Assembly: GCA_937901345.1 (NCBI GenBank)
Contig: CALCHM010000127.1
Span: forward strand, 1-64,000
Length of the DNA stretch: 64,000 bases
Direction of reading: 5' to 3'
Source: an uncultured Prevotella sp.
GTDB taxonomy: Bacteria; Bacteroidota; Bacteroidia; Bacteroidales; Bacteroidaceae
Shown here: positions 44,719 to 54,127 of the stretch, in pieces
How the letters are laid out: every line of letters begins with the position of its first letter
How positions within the stretch are numbered: position 1 is the first letter of the stretch
Made by a program: the position numbers and the translations under genes
Notes under the pieces: generated by a model
What the model was told of the DNA's origin: nothing
What the model saw: only the letters and a program-made list of their open reading frames with translations
Databases searched by the model: none

Positions 44719-44729
44719 ATTGTGTGAAG

Positions 44730-45062
44730 TTAGAAAAGTTCCAGTTGCAGTTCTGGTACTTGAGGTAACTGTGTCTTTTTACCATGGAAGAGTTGCAGGG
44801 CGCCAAATTGCTTATCAGTAATGGTTAAAATGCCCACTTTTCCATATTCAGGTAAGTAGGATTTCACGCGCTTTACATGAACTTCGGCATTCTCGCAACT
44901 GGCGCAGTGACGAATGTAGATGGAGAATTGAAACATGGTGAACCCATCTTGCATAATCTGTTTCCGAAACTTTGTTGCGGCTTTACGGTCGCGAAGGGTT
45001 TCGGTGGGAAGGTCAAAGAATACAAGCACCCACATAATACGGTATTCGCTAAATCGGTCCAT
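44730..45062 (-). CDS. cas2: CRISPR-associated endoribonuclease Cas2
   Basis: A 110-residue Cas2, the structural partner of Cas1 in the spacer integration complex. The start at 45062 gives [22 protein letters not shown], typical of type II-C Cas2, with the Asp in [33 protein letters not shown] and [14 protein letters not shown] follow. A longer upstream reading adds residues that overlap cas1 and is rejected. It lies 13 bases after cas1 on the same strand. Confidence 0.93.
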   Translation of the reverse strand: MDRFSEYRIMWVLVFFDLPTETLRDRKAATKFRKQIMQDGFTMFQFSIYIRHCASCENAEVHVKRVKSYLPEYGKVGILTITDKQFGALQLFHGKKTQLPQVPELQLELF

Positions 45063-45075
45063 AAATTTTAGGGTT

Positions 45076-46011
45076 TTATTTTTCGGGATAAACCACTTTA
45101 CGAAGTTCTCCGCTAAAGCATTTGTACAAGGACGCAGTTGTTTGCGTAGCTGCAACCATGAGCGGACTGCGCTTGCCTCCTATATTCACTTCGAGCGTAG
45201 GAATTGCGAGAAGTTCTACTTTCCACTCATGTGTTAATTCAACAGGAATACCTCTAAGTTGAATTAATTTGAAAATGTGCTCGTCTACATAAGGGCGGTA
45301 AGGTTCCATGATATCATCAGCAAGGCAATAGGCATTGTAGCGATTATGGTGGTGGATGCCTAATGTGGGAAGTAGTCCGCTGGAAACTAATGCACGCGCT
45401 ATAATAGCTCTCAGGATGGCATATCCGTAGTTCAATAGATTGTTAGGCGGAACACCTTCGCGGTCGCGAATAAACCCATCAATGTGTTCTCCAAAGAGGT
45501 GCTTCCAATAATAAGCAGCGGCACGTCCTTCTAAATTGTCTGCATCACCACTACGCACCTCTTTTGCCCATACGCGCATACAATCCACTCGTGTGCCTCG
45601 ACATGCTTGCAACACTGTTGCTTGGTTGTTGATTTTACATTGTATGGTTTGTTGCCACAATTGTTTCTTGAGAGGCAATGAGGCTTCAATCTGATGGCGA
45701 AAGCGTTCGCTCTGCGTTGTGTTTCCACACAGCGGGAGCAGCAATCCTACGGGTAAACTTCTGTCGTCGCAAGTGATAAGTGCACAATTATTGGCAAGCA
45801 GGGCATCCATTACCCCAGTTGTAATGGTGATACGCTTGTTGTCGAGTACCACCACCCCTATATCCTCTATGGGTAGGGTTGTGACAGCGTCTTTTTTGAT
45901 GATTTCCGAAAGTTCGGCATTGCTTTCAACTTCGGGAATTTTAATGACTAATTGCTTGTTGCGCAACGATAAATAGGTAGGATTGCCAAAATACACGGTA
46001 CGTTTAATCAT
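45076..46011 (-). CDS. cas1: CRISPR-associated endonuclease/integrase Cas1
   Basis: A 311-residue type II Cas1: [67 protein letters not shown] with the metal-binding Glu, [54 protein letters not shown] with the conserved His and Asp. It integrates new spacers together with Cas2. It is separated from cas9 by 81 bases holding a hairpin, so its expression may be lower than that of cas9. Confidence 0.96.
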   Translation of the reverse strand: MIKRTVYFGNPTYLSLRNKQLVIKIPEVESNAELSEIIKKDAVTTLPIEDIGVVVLDNKRITITTGVMDALLANNCALITCDDRSLPVGLLLPLCGNTTQSERFRHQIEASLPLKKQLWQQTIQCKINNQATVLQACRGTRVDCMRVWAKEVRSGDADNLEGRAAAYYWKHLFGEHIDGFIRDREGVPPNNLLNYGYAILRAIIARALVSSGLLPTLGIHHHNRYNAYCLADDIMEPYRPYVDEHIFKLIQLRGIPVELTHEWKVELLAIPTLEVNIGGKRSPLMVAATQTTASLYKCFSGELRKVVYPEK

Positions 46012-46049
46012 AGCGGAAAGATTTGAATGGGTTAAACTATAGGGACATA

Positions 46050-46084
46050 AAAAGGGATTATTGCAGGCGCAATAATCCCCTTTA
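46050..46084 (-). terminator. Hairpin with T-run between cas9 and cas1
   Basis: GGGATTATTGC pairs with GCAATAATCCC around an AGGC loop; on the minus strand it is followed by a CCCTTTTTA run. It lies directly behind the cas9 stop and looks like an intrinsic terminator or attenuator inside the cas operon. Confidence 0.75.
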
Positions 46085-46092
46085 ATTCAATA

Positions 46093-49000
46093 TTAATACT
46101 CTCCAACAGCCACAATTTGTCCGATGTGGTTGATGCGTACTTTAACTATTTTAGACATCATACCTAATGATTTTAATCGTTTCCAAGTAATACCCTTTAA
46201 TTCATTGGAATATTCAATTTTCGTTTCTAAATGATGCCTAAAGAAATAGTCTTTTGTAGATATACTTTGCACCCTGAACAAATTAGGACTAATCATCTCA
46301 TAGTTGTTAGGATCCAACAAATCAACATCCTTTGGGTCAAAACCAGTTGCTTCATTTGGGAACACAAAGTATTCGTTCTGCTTCATGGTGTAGAGGAATT
46401 TCCATCCCTCTTCACGCTTGTATTCCTTATCCACTGCAGGAAGTCCTTGATTGACGCGCGCAACGGCTTTATAAAAAGTGACAGTATCCTCATCTAATTC
46501 CATGCAAGGCATGCCGTCCTCGTCAAGAACTGGTAATCCTTTCTTGTCAAGCACAGGTTTTTGATAAATGGCAACGTGGTGATTGTTGGATGTATTGACG
46601 AAATCTACTGGTATTCTTTTCCCCTGTTCATCAAGAATCAGGCGTCCTTCTTTGTCGCGTTTGTCATGAAGCGGTTGTGGATTGCTCACGCCATAAATCG
46701 TGACGCGCTTGATGCTTATGCCTTGTGCCTCGTTCAACCAAATGGGATTCTCATCCAAATTGATAAATGCCTTCTTGGGGTCACCACCAAATGCTTCAAG
46801 GCGTGCCTCAAGCAACTGGCGGATTTTAACATCCACCACTTTGGCAACATTTAAATCGGGAGAAACGTCCTTGCGGATAGTATAGGTGGTATCCAAACTT
46901 ACGGTTTTCACCTTTTGTGGTACTGCTTTTGTGTGAGTCTCGTTCAACCAAATAGGATTTTTATCCAAAGCGTTCTTTCCAGTAAATGCCTTCTTGGGGT
47001 CACCTCCAAATTGGTTGAGTCGCCAAAGTAATGCTTCGCGATAGATTTGCTTGCAGACAGTTGCAATCTTGGTTGCGTCAAAGGCAGAACCTACGGATTC
47101 ATCCTTCGTCACGTATTCCCTACGACTGCCGTAGATGGTTTCGTTATGAAGTTGTCCGCGCGGTGTGAGTTGCACTTTCGTGAATGTGCCGCCTTTAGGC
47201 TTGCGCACCTTATTCACATTGAGCGTAACGACCTTATTCTTCGCCTTAATAGAAACGAGAATTTGCGCTAACTGACGCAAAGCTTCTGCTCTAAATGTGT
47301 GCAAAGGTATGGGAGCAATGGCACGACCGTTTTGGAAATACGCATTGCGGATGCCATAAAGTTCGGAACCTTCTTGATGCGCAGCATTCTTGTTGTTAAA
47401 GTATTGGATAAACGCCGGTTTTGTGAATGCCACGGTAAGTGCATCCATCGCGTGGTGGCGGTGGTCATTGCGTTTGGTCCAATCGGTGATACGACCGATT
47501 TGGCGTCCGTCGCGGTCTTGATGGTAAGAAACTTTGCCGAGTGCAGCATATTTATCCCAGTTCAGTTCCTTCATGATGTCCACCAACTCCCAATCCTTAC
47601 GCAGTTGTTCGGTGATGCTCCCCGAAGTGGCAACCACACGCCGACAGATGGTGTGTAGCATGGCAAGCGCGCGCTTTGCAATGTACTGCGTGTTGCGAAG
47701 GTCTCGTTCGATGAAGTCTTCAGGAATTTCCGCTTCGGTCATCTTCAACTTCTTCAACTTGGTCTTTTGTTGTGCAAAGACGGAAGTACATGTTTCTAGA
47801 TAACGCTTTAGTCCCTCTTCGCCGTAGGTTTCACGCACAAAGTCGTAGGCCGTTTGTTTCCCCTTCTTAATGTTTACATCACGATACTCCAATGTCTTAT
47901 TGGAGAAAGAGTCGTCAAACAAGCGTGCTTGGGGAATGATGTGCTCAATGTCAATTTCCTTTGAGAAGAGCTTTTCGCGTGGAATATAGGTATCAGAATA
48001 GAGCGTCTTATATCCATTAGCCTTAAGTTCTTCATAAAGTCGATAGCGAATGATATCATTGCGTGAGGGATGTGAAATGCCAAATTCTTGCTGCAATAGT
48101 TCGCGTATCTGTTCTTGTTGTTTGGTAGCTGTTGAAATCGCTTTCGTCATTTGTTCACGTTCCTTCTGATTCTTTTTTAATTCGCGCGCTAATTCCACAC
48201 GGATTTCATCGGGACGTCCATAGGTGTTGATGATTTCATTGACAACATTAACCATTTGGTTGAGAATCTTTTCAACCACAGGATTACGCAAGGCATTCTT
48301 AGGCAGTAATTCAAGTTGGTCAAGCAACTCTTTCTGCTCAATTTCTTCCTTTGTTAATGAACTTGCAGAGTGGCGATAACCTGCATAGGTACAAGCAACG
48401 TCATAACCACATCCTTCCTTCATGTAAGGAAGAATGTTGCGAATTGCCTTGGCGCTTAAACTTCCGTAATCATCCTCAAAAACCATGTCCATAAGTGGAC
48501 TAACATAGTCAGTTGAACACCCACAAAGCGACGTTAGTTTTTCCTTCAATTTACTATCACCCGTAGCCGAGTTGTCACCTTCAAAGGAGTAGAGTAAGTG
48601 CCAAAGTTGATAGAAAAGTTGGTCGTCTAAAGGTTGGTCCAGGTAAACCTGCGTGTCAAGGATTTCGCAGTTCCATCCAAGGGATTCAAATACAGCACGT
48701 ACTTGAGTCTTAAGTGCTGCTGAAGGTTTTTTGAAATCGAGTGGTTCGTGTCCACTCAAATCCATCATGGCGCTAAACGCTTGATAGAACAAGTTTCCTG
48801 TAGTGTTGCCCTTTACAGATTCAAAGTTCAGGTCAAGAGCATCTGTCTTGTCAAATAACAACTTTAGAATCTGTGCCTTCTTTAACTCTGCTTTGATAGA
48901 GAGTTCCTCTGCCAAGATTTCCTTCTCTTCTTGCGTAAGGCGTCTTCTGCCTTCGAGTTCTAATGCTTCACTTGCTTCGGTTGCATTGGTTGGCAATGCA

Positions 49001-50391
49001 ACATTTTTCTTTGCACGCTTCTTTTTGCCAGAATCGTCAACAACGATGACTTCTAAATTATTGAGCGATTGCCAAATCTTGAAATCTTGGAATAGGGGAG
49101 AGGAACGTGGAATTACACGACTACCGACCACAATGGTTTTCTTTTTGCCATCGCGGAGTACAACCTCTTGATCCTTGCGCTCAAATTCACAGATGCTGAT
49201 GAGTGACTTTTGACTCTTCAAACGACGTTGGAAGAAGATGACGACATCACGAATCTCTGCTTTTAATTCTGGAGTAAGTTGAGGATGGAAACGTGCTTGA
49301 CTTTCCCAAATCGCTTCAAACTCATCCATGTAGTCTTGACGATAGAATACGAGATTCTTCAAACTATTGTGACGATTTTCGTTGAGGCGGTTCAACAAGT
49401 ATTGCCCAACTGTAAGATGATTGAAGAATAAATTCTTGCTTCTGTCACTAATGGCTCCTAAATAACCACTCGACTTATTGATATCTGCATTAATTTCCTG
49501 TAAAACGATGGCCAATTCTTCTGGGTGCATCTTTTCAGATAGCGCTTTGTCTCGCCAAGCATAATTTTCCTTTTTCAACTCAGCACCCTTTGCCTTACGA
49601 TTAGGTTTTACGAGTTTAAACTCGATGTCCTTAATTTCATTTTGCGCTAACTCCTCATTCCAAGTCTTACGCTGCTCGGTCCATACAAAACTTTTGGCAA
49701 GGATATCCCATGTTTGCGATGCATTTTTACCCGTGAGCGCTTCTTTTAACTCAGAAGTTAGTATTTCGGGATAAAATTGACTTTGGAAATCCCAGATACG
49801 ATTAAATTCTTGTTGCAAGTCTGAACGATAGAAATCAGGTAGCGCCTTCTTACCGTCACTCAAAATTTGAAAGCACAATTGTCCAGGGGTAAGGTTTTCA
49901 TCATAAAGTTTTTTTGCAACGGTCATACCATCAATCAACTTTCCATCTTCCCCACTTTTTGCTTTACGACTACTCTTATACCCGCGCTTTTTATTAATCA
50001 TGAGGAGCACACGCGCAAACTCTTGCAGGGATATTTGTTTTGTAACGGCTTTCGCACGTAAGTTGTACGTTTCGTGAGTGGAAGATGCACCATTTTCAGA
50101 TAGCAGCGTTTCATCTGCGATAAAACCATTCTTTCTAAGAATGCTCAACAGAGTAGAACGACGCTGCTTATAGCGTTGAAGATTACGGTGAGCACTACGT
50201 TTTTGGCGTCGTACCTGATTTGTTTCCACCGCCTTACCCTTTTCATAGTTAGAAGATTCATCTACAGTCAAGGGGTTAACGCGAACTCCTAATTTTATGA
50301 TAGAAGATAGTTCGGATTCGTGTTCTGCTTCATTGACCAGCGCCCAACCTATACTTGTTGTACCGAGGTCTAAACCTAATATTTGTTTCAT
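46093..50391 (-). CDS. cas9: Cas9 endonuclease, type II-C, large Bacteroidetes form
   Basis: A 1432-residue RNA-guided double-strand nuclease. RuvC-I is MKQILGLDLGTTSIGWALVN (Asp8), followed by the Arg-rich bridge helix (RRQKRSAHRNLQRYKQRR). RuvC-II is RPDEIRVELARELK (Glu733). The HNH domain is IDIEHIIPQARLFDDSFSNKTL (His817, Asn831). RuvC-III is NDHRHHAMDALTVA (His979/980, Asp983). The C-terminal PAM-interacting part has two copies of a GGDPKKAF...NPIWLNE segment, a feature I recall from other Bacteroidetes Cas9 proteins. All catalytic residues are present, so it should be active. No csn2 or cas4 is present, consistent with II-C. It has a consensus promoter divergent from the tracrRNA promoter. 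Confidence 0.98.
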   Translation of the reverse strand: MKQILGLDLGTTSIGWALVNEAEHESELSSIIKLGVRVNPLTVDESSNYEKGKAVETNQVRRQKRSAHRNLQRYKQRRSTLLSILRKNGFIADETLLSENGASSTHETYNLRAKAVTKQISLQEFARVLLMINKKRGYKSSRKAKSGEDGKLIDGMTVAKKLYDENLTPGQLCFQILSDGKKALPDFYRSDLQQEFNRIWDFQSQFYPEILTSELKEALTGKNASQTWDILAKSFVWTEQRKTWNEELAQNEIKDIEFKLVKPNRKAKGAELKKENYAWRDKALSEKMHPEELAIVLQEINADINKSSGYLGAISDRSKNLFFNHLTVGQYLLNRLNENRHNSLKNLVFYRQDYMDEFEAIWESQARFHPQLTPELKAEIRDVVIFFQRRLKSQKSLISICEFERKDQEVVLRDGKKKTIVVGSRVIPRSSPLFQDFKIWQSLNNLEVIVVDDSGKKKRAKKNVALPTNATEASEALELEGRRRLTQEEKEILAEELSIKAELKKAQILKLLFDKTDALDLNFESVKGNTTGNLFYQAFSAMMDLSGHEPLDFKKPSAALKTQVRAVFESLGWNCEILDTQVYLDQPLDDQLFYQLWHLLYSFEGDNSATGDSKLKEKLTSLCGCSTDYVSPLMDMVFEDDYGSLSAKAIRNILPYMKEGCGYDVACTYAGYRHSASSLTKEEIEQKELLDQLELLPKNALRNPVVEKILNQMVNVVNEIINTYGRPDEIRVELARELKKNQKEREQMTKAISTATKQQEQIRELLQQEFGISHPSRNDIIRYRLYEELKANGYKTLYSDTYIPREKLFSKEIDIEHIIPQARLFDDSFSNKTLEYRDVNIKKGKQTAYDFVRETYGEEGLKRYLETCTSVFAQQKTKLKKLKMTEAEIPEDFIERDLRNTQYIAKRALAMLHTICRRVVATSGSITEQLRKDWELVDIMKELNWDKYAALGKVSYHQDRDGRQIGRITDWTKRNDHRHHAMDALTVAFTKPAFIQYFNNKNAAHQEGSELYGIRNAYFQNGRAIAPIPLHTFRAEALRQLAQILVSIKAKNKVVTLNVNKVRKPKGGTFTKVQLTPRGQLHNETIYGSRREYVTKDESVGSAFDATKIATVCKQIYREALLWRLNQFGGDPKKAFTGKNALDKNPIWLNETHTKAVPQKVKTVSLDTTYTIRKDVSPDLNVAKVVDVKIRQLLEARLEAFGGDPKKAFINLDENPIWLNEAQGISIKRVTIYGVSNPQPLHDKRDKEGRLILDEQGKRIPVDFVNTSNNHHVAIYQKPVLDKKGLPVLDEDGMPCMELDEDTVTFYKAVARVNQGLPAVDKEYKREEGWKFLYTMKQNEYFVFPNEATGFDPKDVDLLDPNNYEMISPNLFRVQSISTKDYFFRHHLETKIEYSNELKGITWKRLKSLGMMSKIVKVRINHIGQIVAVGEY

Positions 50392-50420
50392 GATAGATTT
50401 TTATTTGTATGTTTGGAATT

Positions 50421-50451
50421 CAAAATTAAGCATTAATCAGAATTAGGCAAA
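50421..50451 (-). promoter_or_regulatory. Promoter of cas9
   Basis: On the minus strand, TTTG at 50451-50448 and TAATTTTG at 50428-50421 are separated by 19 bases. The start codon is 30 bases further on. Confidence 0.7.
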
Positions 50452-50455
50452 AACA

Positions 50456-50488
50456 TTTGGTGGATTCGTTAAAATACCTTTACTTTGC
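50456..50488 (+). promoter_or_regulatory. Promoter of the tracrRNA
   Basis: TTTG at 50456-50459 and TACTTTGC at 50481-50488 are separated by 21 bases. Its -33 box lies only four bases from the cas9 -33 box on the other strand, so the two promoters are back to back. Confidence 0.75.
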
Positions 50489-50490
50489 AG

Positions 50491-50578
50491 TACTAATTTG
50501 AAGCAATTCTCAATAAGGATTTAGTTCCGTTGTGAAAACATTAGGTTGCCCTCGTCCTTCACGGGGGCATTTTTTTGT
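50491..50578 (+). ncRNA. tracrRNA
   Basis: TACTAATTTGAAGCAATTC at 50491-50509 is complementary to the 5' part of the CRISPR repeat, with one bulged base, and pairing continues into CTCAA. This anti-repeat is followed by a short nexus-like segment and a terminal hairpin GCCCTCGTCC/GGGGGC with a T-run (about 50549-50577). The position directly upstream of cas9, in divergent orientation, and the promoter whose predicted start falls at the beginning of the anti-repeat support the call. Confidence 0.9.
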
Positions 50579-50734
50579 TTTTACATTCTAACAGTAAGTA
50601 AAAACACTCGCGTAAGTTTACGTCACCTCCACCTTGTTTCGATTTTTTCATCTTTTGCGTCTCTTTGCGTTTTTGCGTGAGATAAAAACTGATGTTTGTT
50701 TCTCAAAGAGGAAAATGGGGAGCGAAGCGTTTTT

Positions 50735-50906
50735 GGGTAGATGTGTCTTCCAGGTTTCTGGAAAGGTTGATGTACCGGGGTAGATGTGTCTTCCAGGTTT
50801 CTGGAAAGGTTGATGTACCGGGGTAGATGTGCTTTCCTGGTTTTCGGAAAGGTCGATGTACTGGGGTAGATGTGTCTTCCTGGTTTTCGGAAAGGTTATA
50901 GTACCA
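50735..50906. repeat. 43-bp tandem repeat, four units
   Basis: Units begin GGGTAGATGTG at 50735, 50778, 50821 and 50864. The first two are identical; the last two share a variant (TTTTCGGAAAGG). The antisense open frame across them is a product of repetition and has no start context. Confidence 0.9.
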
Positions 50907-50929
50907 GTGTCGCTGTTTCTAATTATCAT

Positions 50930-51377
50930 GAAAATGGTTTTTCCCCCAGTCGCAACTATTTTCTCGATTTTTTACCTGCTATTTCGGAGGTGTTTGTGAA
51001 TTAACTATTCGTTTTCCAAAGAAAAACAAGAGGTCTCTTTGTATACACGTTGATTATTGTCTCCACGTATCATGTGGTATCTGTGCGTATTTTCTTGTCA
51101 CACAGAAAGCACAGATATTCCTCGTGATCCTCGTGATCCGTGGAGACAAGAAAACGCCCCGCATGGAACTGTTGAATCTGTTTAATCACGTTGATTATTA
51201 TGTCTCCGGCGAATCTCGCGTATCTACGCGTATCTTTTTTCTCACGCAAAGGCGCAAAGGTTTTATATTGTCAACAGATTCACGGAAATACACAGAATTG
51301 CGATTTGCTGCACTCTCGCTCCGTGCGGATGAAGACGTTCTGTGAATTTTGTGGATTCTGTGTGCGATATTATTTTT
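50930..51377. other. Intergenic region with no supported gene
   Basis: AT-rich sequence with scattered words such as TCACGCAAAGGCGCAAAG, a type of degenerate repeat common between Bacteroidales genes. No open frame here has motif support. Confidence 0.45.
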
Positions 51378-51563
51378 GGCAATGATATAGCAGTTGACCC
51401 ATTACCACAGTCCCCTCCGCCCTTTGGGCATTTGACCTCGCAAACTCGGCCTTTTTTCTCCCTACCTTTGGTGGTACTCCCCCTAAATAGGGCGAGAAAG
51501 ACGAGCTACGGAGGAGTGGAGGGGGTCTGTTAAAGTACTTGGGTTAACAGCTATATTATTACC
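51378..51563. mobile_element. MITE-like element, copy 3 (186 bp), inverted relative to the others
   Basis: It begins GGCAATGATATAGCAGTTGA and ends TTAACAGCTATATTATTACC. Its left part (TACCACAGTCCCCTCCGCCC) matches the reverse complement of the right part of copy 1, so it is inserted in the opposite orientation, and its interior is shorter. No clear target duplication is seen. Confidence 0.8.
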
Positions 51564-51760
51564 CCAAAACTTTTCTAGAATGCTTATTGCCGACTTGCAA
51601 TCGTGTCATTCCTCTTGTAAAATGTCCATCAACAACGCGCTCTGAAAAAATGATTCGTTCATTAGTGACGTATCTTTTGATGTCATGCTTATTATTCTCC
51701 GACAATTTTCGGTTTGAAATACATCAGGTGCTCTGCGCGCTGTACAGTATTAAACCTAAT

Positions 51761-51797
51761 GAGGACGTGCCAAAACATAGCGTTTTGACACGTCCTC
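51761..51797 (-). terminator. Hairpin past the YjdM-like gene
   Basis: GAGGACGTG.CAAAAC and GTTTTG.CACGTCCTC form a long imperfect stem about 30 bases past the yjdM stop on the minus strand. Confidence 0.6.
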
Positions 51798-51828
51798 ATC
51801 TGTCGTAGGTGTAAGTCCGTTGTGGAAC

Positions 51829-52161
51829 CTATTTCTTAAGGAAGCAAGTTTTTAAAACAATACCACTGCCGTCAATCTTACAATCCACTTCCTCGGGATT
51901 CTCCGTGAGGCGAATGCTCTTCACCTTCGTGCCGCGCTTGATGACCATGGAAGAACCTTTTACCTTAAGGTCTTTGATAACAGTGACGGCATCGCCATCA
52001 AAAAGTTCAGCGCCATTGCTATCACGAGGTACGAGAACTTCTTCAGCACCTTCCTGATCCACTTCATGGAATTCGTGTGCACAATCAGGGCAAACAAAAA
52101 GCGAACCATCAAAATAAGTGTACTCACTGCCACACTTCGGGCAATTTGGAATGTCATTCAT
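51829..52161 (-). CDS. yjdM: YjdM/PhnA-type zinc-ribbon protein
   Basis: A 110-residue protein. The N-terminal zinc ribbon is NCPKCGSEYTYFDGSLFVCPDCAHEF (Cys7, Cys10, Cys24, Cys27), and the C-terminal domain is SNGAELFDGDAVTVIKDLKVKGSSMVIKRGTKVKSIRLT...VDCKIDGSGIVLKTCFLKK, matching YjdM (formerly PhnA). Despite the old name, a role in phosphonate use is not established. It is monocistronic, with a CAAAGATA (minus-strand TATCTTTG) -7 box at 52196-52203. Confidence 0.93.
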   Translation of the reverse strand: MNDIPNCPKCGSEYTYFDGSLFVCPDCAHEFHEVDQEGAEEVLVPRDSNGAELFDGDAVTVIKDLKVKGSSMVIKRGTKVKSIRLTENPEEVDCKIDGSGIVLKTCFLKK

Positions 52162-52830
52162 TGGAATAAAATTTTAGTATGTTGAAACTTCTCTACAAAG
52201 ATACAACTTTTCAACGGAAAAAAACTTTTTTGGTTTATAACGCTCACACTATGTGCGTACACTTTGCAGGAAGTCTCAATGCTTCATAAATTTCAACCTT
52301 TGTGGTTCTTTGTTATGTTATACAAAAAATGAAAAGCGACTACCAAATTATCCATTAATATTTAGCGTAACAATCTCCAAAGACTCAAATGTTACAATAT
52401 TTGGAAAGATATTAGTCAAATCCTTTTTACAGATTTACATATTTTAGTAATTTTGGAGGGGGATTGAATGCGTAAGTACGTACGCGTATATTACCATCAA
52501 TCAACATACATATTAAAGAAGCGTCATTGATGCTTTGTTTTTGATTATTCGGAACCTCGGAAATTCAGAATTGCTGTCAAGAACAAGGTTGAAAGTGATG
52601 CCTGCGTGTATGGTATCCATCCCCGAGGTGTGCAGAGGACAGTAGTCCTTATTGCACATCTTTGGGGTACCTATCATATTACGTAGGTGTCTTTTCTTCT
52701 CGTTCACAGCAATGCCCATCCGAGGGGCCCGAATGAAGAACGAGTTGATATGGGCACCTACGTTTTTTTTGTATGTATGACAGAATGCTAACTTTATAGC
52801 AGTATAGGTAGCGCTGCTCGGTAATTTGAT
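52162..52830. other. Intergenic region upstream of the tubulin/motor operon
   Basis: About 670 bases without a supported gene, other than the yjdM promoter element. A weak candidate promoter for the operon is TTTG at 52768-52771 and TAACTTTA at 52789-52796. A minus-strand frame at 52513-52719 has no recognised motif. The composition shifts to AT-rich here. Confidence 0.4.
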
Positions 52831-54126
52831 ATGTTCTGTAATAAGAATACCCTAAAAAAGGGTTGTTTTTGTGTAATGAGCTTGTTAGCAGTTACATTTG
52901 TTGTTGGTAATATAACCTGTTGCAATTCGAATTCTCGTAGAACAAAAAAAGAGAATCATAATGTAGTAAAACAAGACACAGCCACTGCTTACATTGATGC
53001 AAAAGACTTCAATCCTGTTGTAAATGTGTATATAGAAAATTCCGGCAGTATGGATGGTTATGTAAAGGGGCAAACTGATTTTGAACAGATTGTATATAAT
53101 TACTTAGTAAACCTCAAACTAGCAAAAATCACCTCAGAACTTAATCTGTTCTATATCAACTCCAGACTTTTACCTCAACAAGATGATGTTCAAGACTTCA
53201 TAGAAAAACTTGAACCTTCTTCTTTTAAAGCAAAAGGGGGAAACAGAGGCGCATCCGATATTTCAAATATGATTGGTTTGATTATGAAAGAGATGAATGA
53301 TTCAACAGTTTCCATTTTTATTTCCGATTGTATATTCTCTCCTGGAAAGGGTAAGGATGCAGGTGAATTTCTTAATAATCAAAAAATCGGTATTAAAAAT
53401 GTTGTTGGTCAATACTTTAACGACCATCCCAAACTTGCTGTTATGGGGTACCGTTGTTTATCCACCTTCAATGGTTATTATTATGATAAAAATGATTCTG
53501 GCACACAGTACATAGGGACACGTCCCTTCTATATTTGGTTGTTTGGTACACAAGGGGCGTTGAATCGTATTCAGATTGAAATGCAGAAGAATCGTTATCA
53601 GTTAGATAGGGTTCAAAATGATTTTATGGTGTTTGCAGGTGGTACTACAATGCCCGACTCTTGCTATGCGGTGAAAAGAGGTTCGGGAAAATTCGACTTG
53701 AAAAAGAGCGACCCGAAACATTCTATTGAGAATTTAAAAATAGACAAAAATGGCAAAGTGCGTTTTTCTGTAGAAGTAAACTATGCTCCTTTTATATTAA
53801 GCGACTCCTATCTTTGTGATACGTCAATGTATGTGCTCAATGATCCAAAGTATAGGGTTGTTGCTGTGGAACGCATAAAGGAATATAAAAAATATTCACA
53901 CGTTATTCATATTGAAGCAGACAGAGTACATCCTTCTAATCTTGAAATAAAACTATGTACAGGTAAACCTGACTGGCCTGAATATTATAATGATAACGAT
54001 GGAAATGCTATTTCTGATTCTAACGCAGAAAAAACTTTTGGTATTAAATACATGACAGATGGTATTGCAGAAGCCATTATCAGAAAGGATTATTATACAC
54101 GAATGACAATTAACATAAATAAGTAA
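52831..54126 (+). CDS. VWA-like lipoprotein, first gene of the tubulin/motor operon
   Basis: A 431-residue predicted lipoprotein. A basic start and hydrophobic segment (CVMSLLAVTFVVGNITC) end at Cys30/31, followed by a polar linker. The domain from about residue 62 starts VVNVYIENSGSMDGYV, which fits the first motif of a von Willebrand factor A fold (DxSxS), but with Glu69 in place of the first Asp; Ser71 and Ser73 are kept. GGNRGASDISNMIGLIM may supply the second motif and STVSIFISDCIFSPG the conserved Asp (Asp166). The remaining ~230 residues are unrecognised. It lies two bases before the next gene. The role is inferred: an extracytoplasmic sensor or adaptor anchored in a membrane. Confidence 0.7.
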   Translation: MFCNKNTLKKGCFCVMSLLAVTFVVGNITCCNSNSRRTKKENHNVVKQDTATAYIDAKDFNPVVNVYIENSGSMDGYVKGQTDFEQIVYNYLVNLKLAKITSELNLFYINSRLLPQQDDVQDFIEKLEPSSFKAKGGNRGASDISNMIGLIMKEMNDSTVSIFISDCIFSPGKGKDAGEFLNNQKIGIKNVVGQYFNDHPKLAVMGYRCLSTFNGYYYDKNDSGTQYIGTRPFYIWLFGTQGALNRIQIEMQKNRYQLDRVQNDFMVFAGGTTMPDSCYAVKRGSGKFDLKKSDPKHSIENLKIDKNGKVRFSVEVNYAPFILSDSYLCDTSMYVLNDPKYRVVAVERIKEYKKYSHVIHIEADRVHPSNLEIKLCTGKPDWPEYYNDNDGNAISDSNAEKTFGIKYMTDGIAEAIIRKDYYTRMTININK

Positions 54127-54127
54127 T

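Noticed and set aside
46700..47060. Internal duplication in the Cas9 C-terminal part as a novelty
   Set aside because: The GGDPKKAF...NPIWLNE pair appears to be a usual feature of large Bacteroidetes Cas9 proteins.
46700..49171. Long antisense frames within cas9
   Set aside because: Shadows of the cas9 codon pattern; no motifs.
50648..50929. Minus-strand open frame with repeated HLPQY/FQKPG words
   Set aside because: It is a product of the 43-bp repeat plus flanking intergenic words, without promoter or motif support.
52513..52719. 68-codon minus-strand frame upstream of the motor operon
   Set aside because: No family or start support; treated as intergenic.
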